Assembly: GCA_029009035.1 (NCBI GenBank)
Contig: JAQXJQ010000048.1
Coordinates: forward strand, 1 to 5,777
Length of the DNA: 5,777 nucleotides
Source: Oscillospiraceae bacterium
Lineage (GTDB): Bacteria > Bacillota > Clostridia > Oscillospirales > Oscillospiraceae
Reading direction: 5' to 3'
The notes beneath the pieces are model-generated. The model did not search any database. It was given only the letters and a program-made list of their open reading frames with translations, and was not told the origin of the DNA. Shown in pieces: positions 5,296 through 5,777 of this stretch (position 1 is the stretch's first letter; every line of letters begins with the position of its first letter). A program made the position numbers and the translations under genes.

Positions 5296-5777
5296 TTATT
5301 CGTCCAGAATGGCGATGACGCGGCACCAACCGGCGCTGCCGCCCTTCACGGGGATGGGCAGGGCGTAGACGGTGTAGCCGTCATTGGGAACGTTGTCCAG
5401 GTTGGCCAGCTTCTCGATGTGGCAGTAGGCCTTCTGACGACCCTCACGGTGGCCCTCCCAGATGATGGACGTATCCTTGGTCTTGGCGAACTCCTGGGCC
5501 TCGAAGGGCAGGGGCACATCCCAGCTCCAGCCGTCGGTACCGCAGACACGCACGCCCTGGTCGATCATCCAGTCGGTAGCCTCGGCGCTGACGCCGGCGC
5601 CGGCAACCAGATACTCCTTCTTGGCCCAGCGGTCATCGTGGATGCCGGGGGTGGTGCTGCCACGGGCTCCGGACTTCAGCAGAAGGATCTCGCCGGGCTG
5701 CAGCACATGGTTGATCTCAGCCAGCTTGTCGATGAAGTCCTGCTTGGTGATCTTGTAGCCATCGGGCTTATCGGAAA
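5296..5777 (-). CDS. Cyclase-family metal hydrolase (kynurenine formamidase-like), 5' end cut by window
   Basis: C-terminal 159 residues are visible; the frame is open to the window edge, so the true start lies outside and the GTG at 5706 is not the start. Complete members are usually 210-270 residues. The family (PF04199) hydrolyses amide or cyclic bonds; members include bacterial kynurenine formamidase (KynB), isatin hydrolase and several uncharacterised cyclases. In the fragment numbering, GVRVCGTDGWSWD (74-86), WEGHREG (106-112) and HIEKLANLD (119-127) are typical. H109 and E121, twelve residues apart, match the spacing of the C-terminal His and Glu metal ligands of KynB. The N-terminal HxGTHxDxPxH metal motif would lie outside the window. 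The gene precedes the symporter by 71 bases on the same strand. In this operon it probably hydrolyses a lactam, N-acyl or ring compound before or after uptake. A kynurenine role is not supported by other genes here. Confidence 0.85.
   Translation of the reverse strand, partial: SDKPDGYKITKQDFIDKLAEINHVLQPGEILLLKSGARGSTTPGIHDDRWAKKEYLVAGAGVSAEATDWMIDQGVRVCGTDGWSWDVPLPFEAQEFAKTKDTSIIWEGHREGRQKAYCHIEKLANLDNVPNDGYTVYALPIPVKGGSAGWCRVIAILDE

Noticed and set aside
3350..5368. A 672-codon plus-strand open frame opposite the symporter gene
   Set aside because: The translation is rich in Gly, Asp, Gln and His, typical of reading the complement of a membrane-protein gene. The minus strand has clear family motifs and a ribosome-binding site, while the plus-strand frame has neither.
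5296..5706. GTG at 5706 as the start of the cyclase gene
   Set aside because: The same frame continues upstream without a stop to the window edge, and 136 residues would omit the N-terminal metal-binding half. The gene is simply cut by the window.
1..5777. CRISPR arrays, tRNA or rRNA genes, insertion sequences, phage or attachment sites
   Set aside because: No direct repeats with spacers, no tRNA-like cloverleaf, no transposase or integrase motifs were seen. Genes fill almost the whole window.

Overview
The window is a GC-rich, densely packed stretch of bacterial DNA. All five recognisable genes lie on the minus strand, so transcription runs from high to low coordinates. Short gaps (about 20 to 80 bases), a Shine-Dalgarno sequence before each complete gene, and the gene content suggest one catabolic operon from an anaerobic, amino-acid- or organic-acid-fermenting Firmicute. 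A GC-rich Clostridia lineage such as the Oscillospiraceae group fits best, but this rests on style and gene content, not on a marker gene.

Layout in transcription order. (1) 5777-5296: C-terminal part of a cyclase/kynurenine-formamidase-like metal hydrolase, cut by the window edge. (2) 5224-3251: a 13-helix sodium:solute symporter (SSS family) with a C-terminal extension of about 160 residues that reads as two winged-helix domains. (3) A perfect 13-bp inverted repeat at 3193-3225. (4) 3173-1854: an acetyl-CoA hydrolase/transferase-family CoA-transferase of the 4-hydroxybutyrate CoA-transferase type. (5) 1832-669: a thiolase. (6) 633-1: N-terminal 211 residues of a beta-keto acid cleavage enzyme (BKACE, DUF849; 3-keto-5-aminohexanoate cleavage enzyme family), cut by the window edge.

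The genes make biochemical sense together. The symporter would import a carboxylate or amino-acid-like substrate, and the cyclase-family hydrolase could open a ring or remove an N-acyl group. BKACE enzymes condense a beta-keto acid with acetyl-CoA to give acetoacetate and a new acyl-CoA. The CoA-transferase could move CoA from that acyl-CoA (or acetyl-CoA) to acetoacetate, and the thiolase would split acetoacetyl-CoA into two acetyl-CoA, regenerating the acetyl-CoA used by BKACE. The actual substrate cannot be read from the sequence.

The most unusual element is the symporter with a tandem winged-helix tail. It suggests a transporter that also senses or regulates, either as a membrane-tethered DNA-binding protein or through winged helices that bind a protein partner. 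No promoter is visible; it is expected upstream of the cyclase gene, outside the window. Apart from genes, the window holds only the short intergenic gaps described below.
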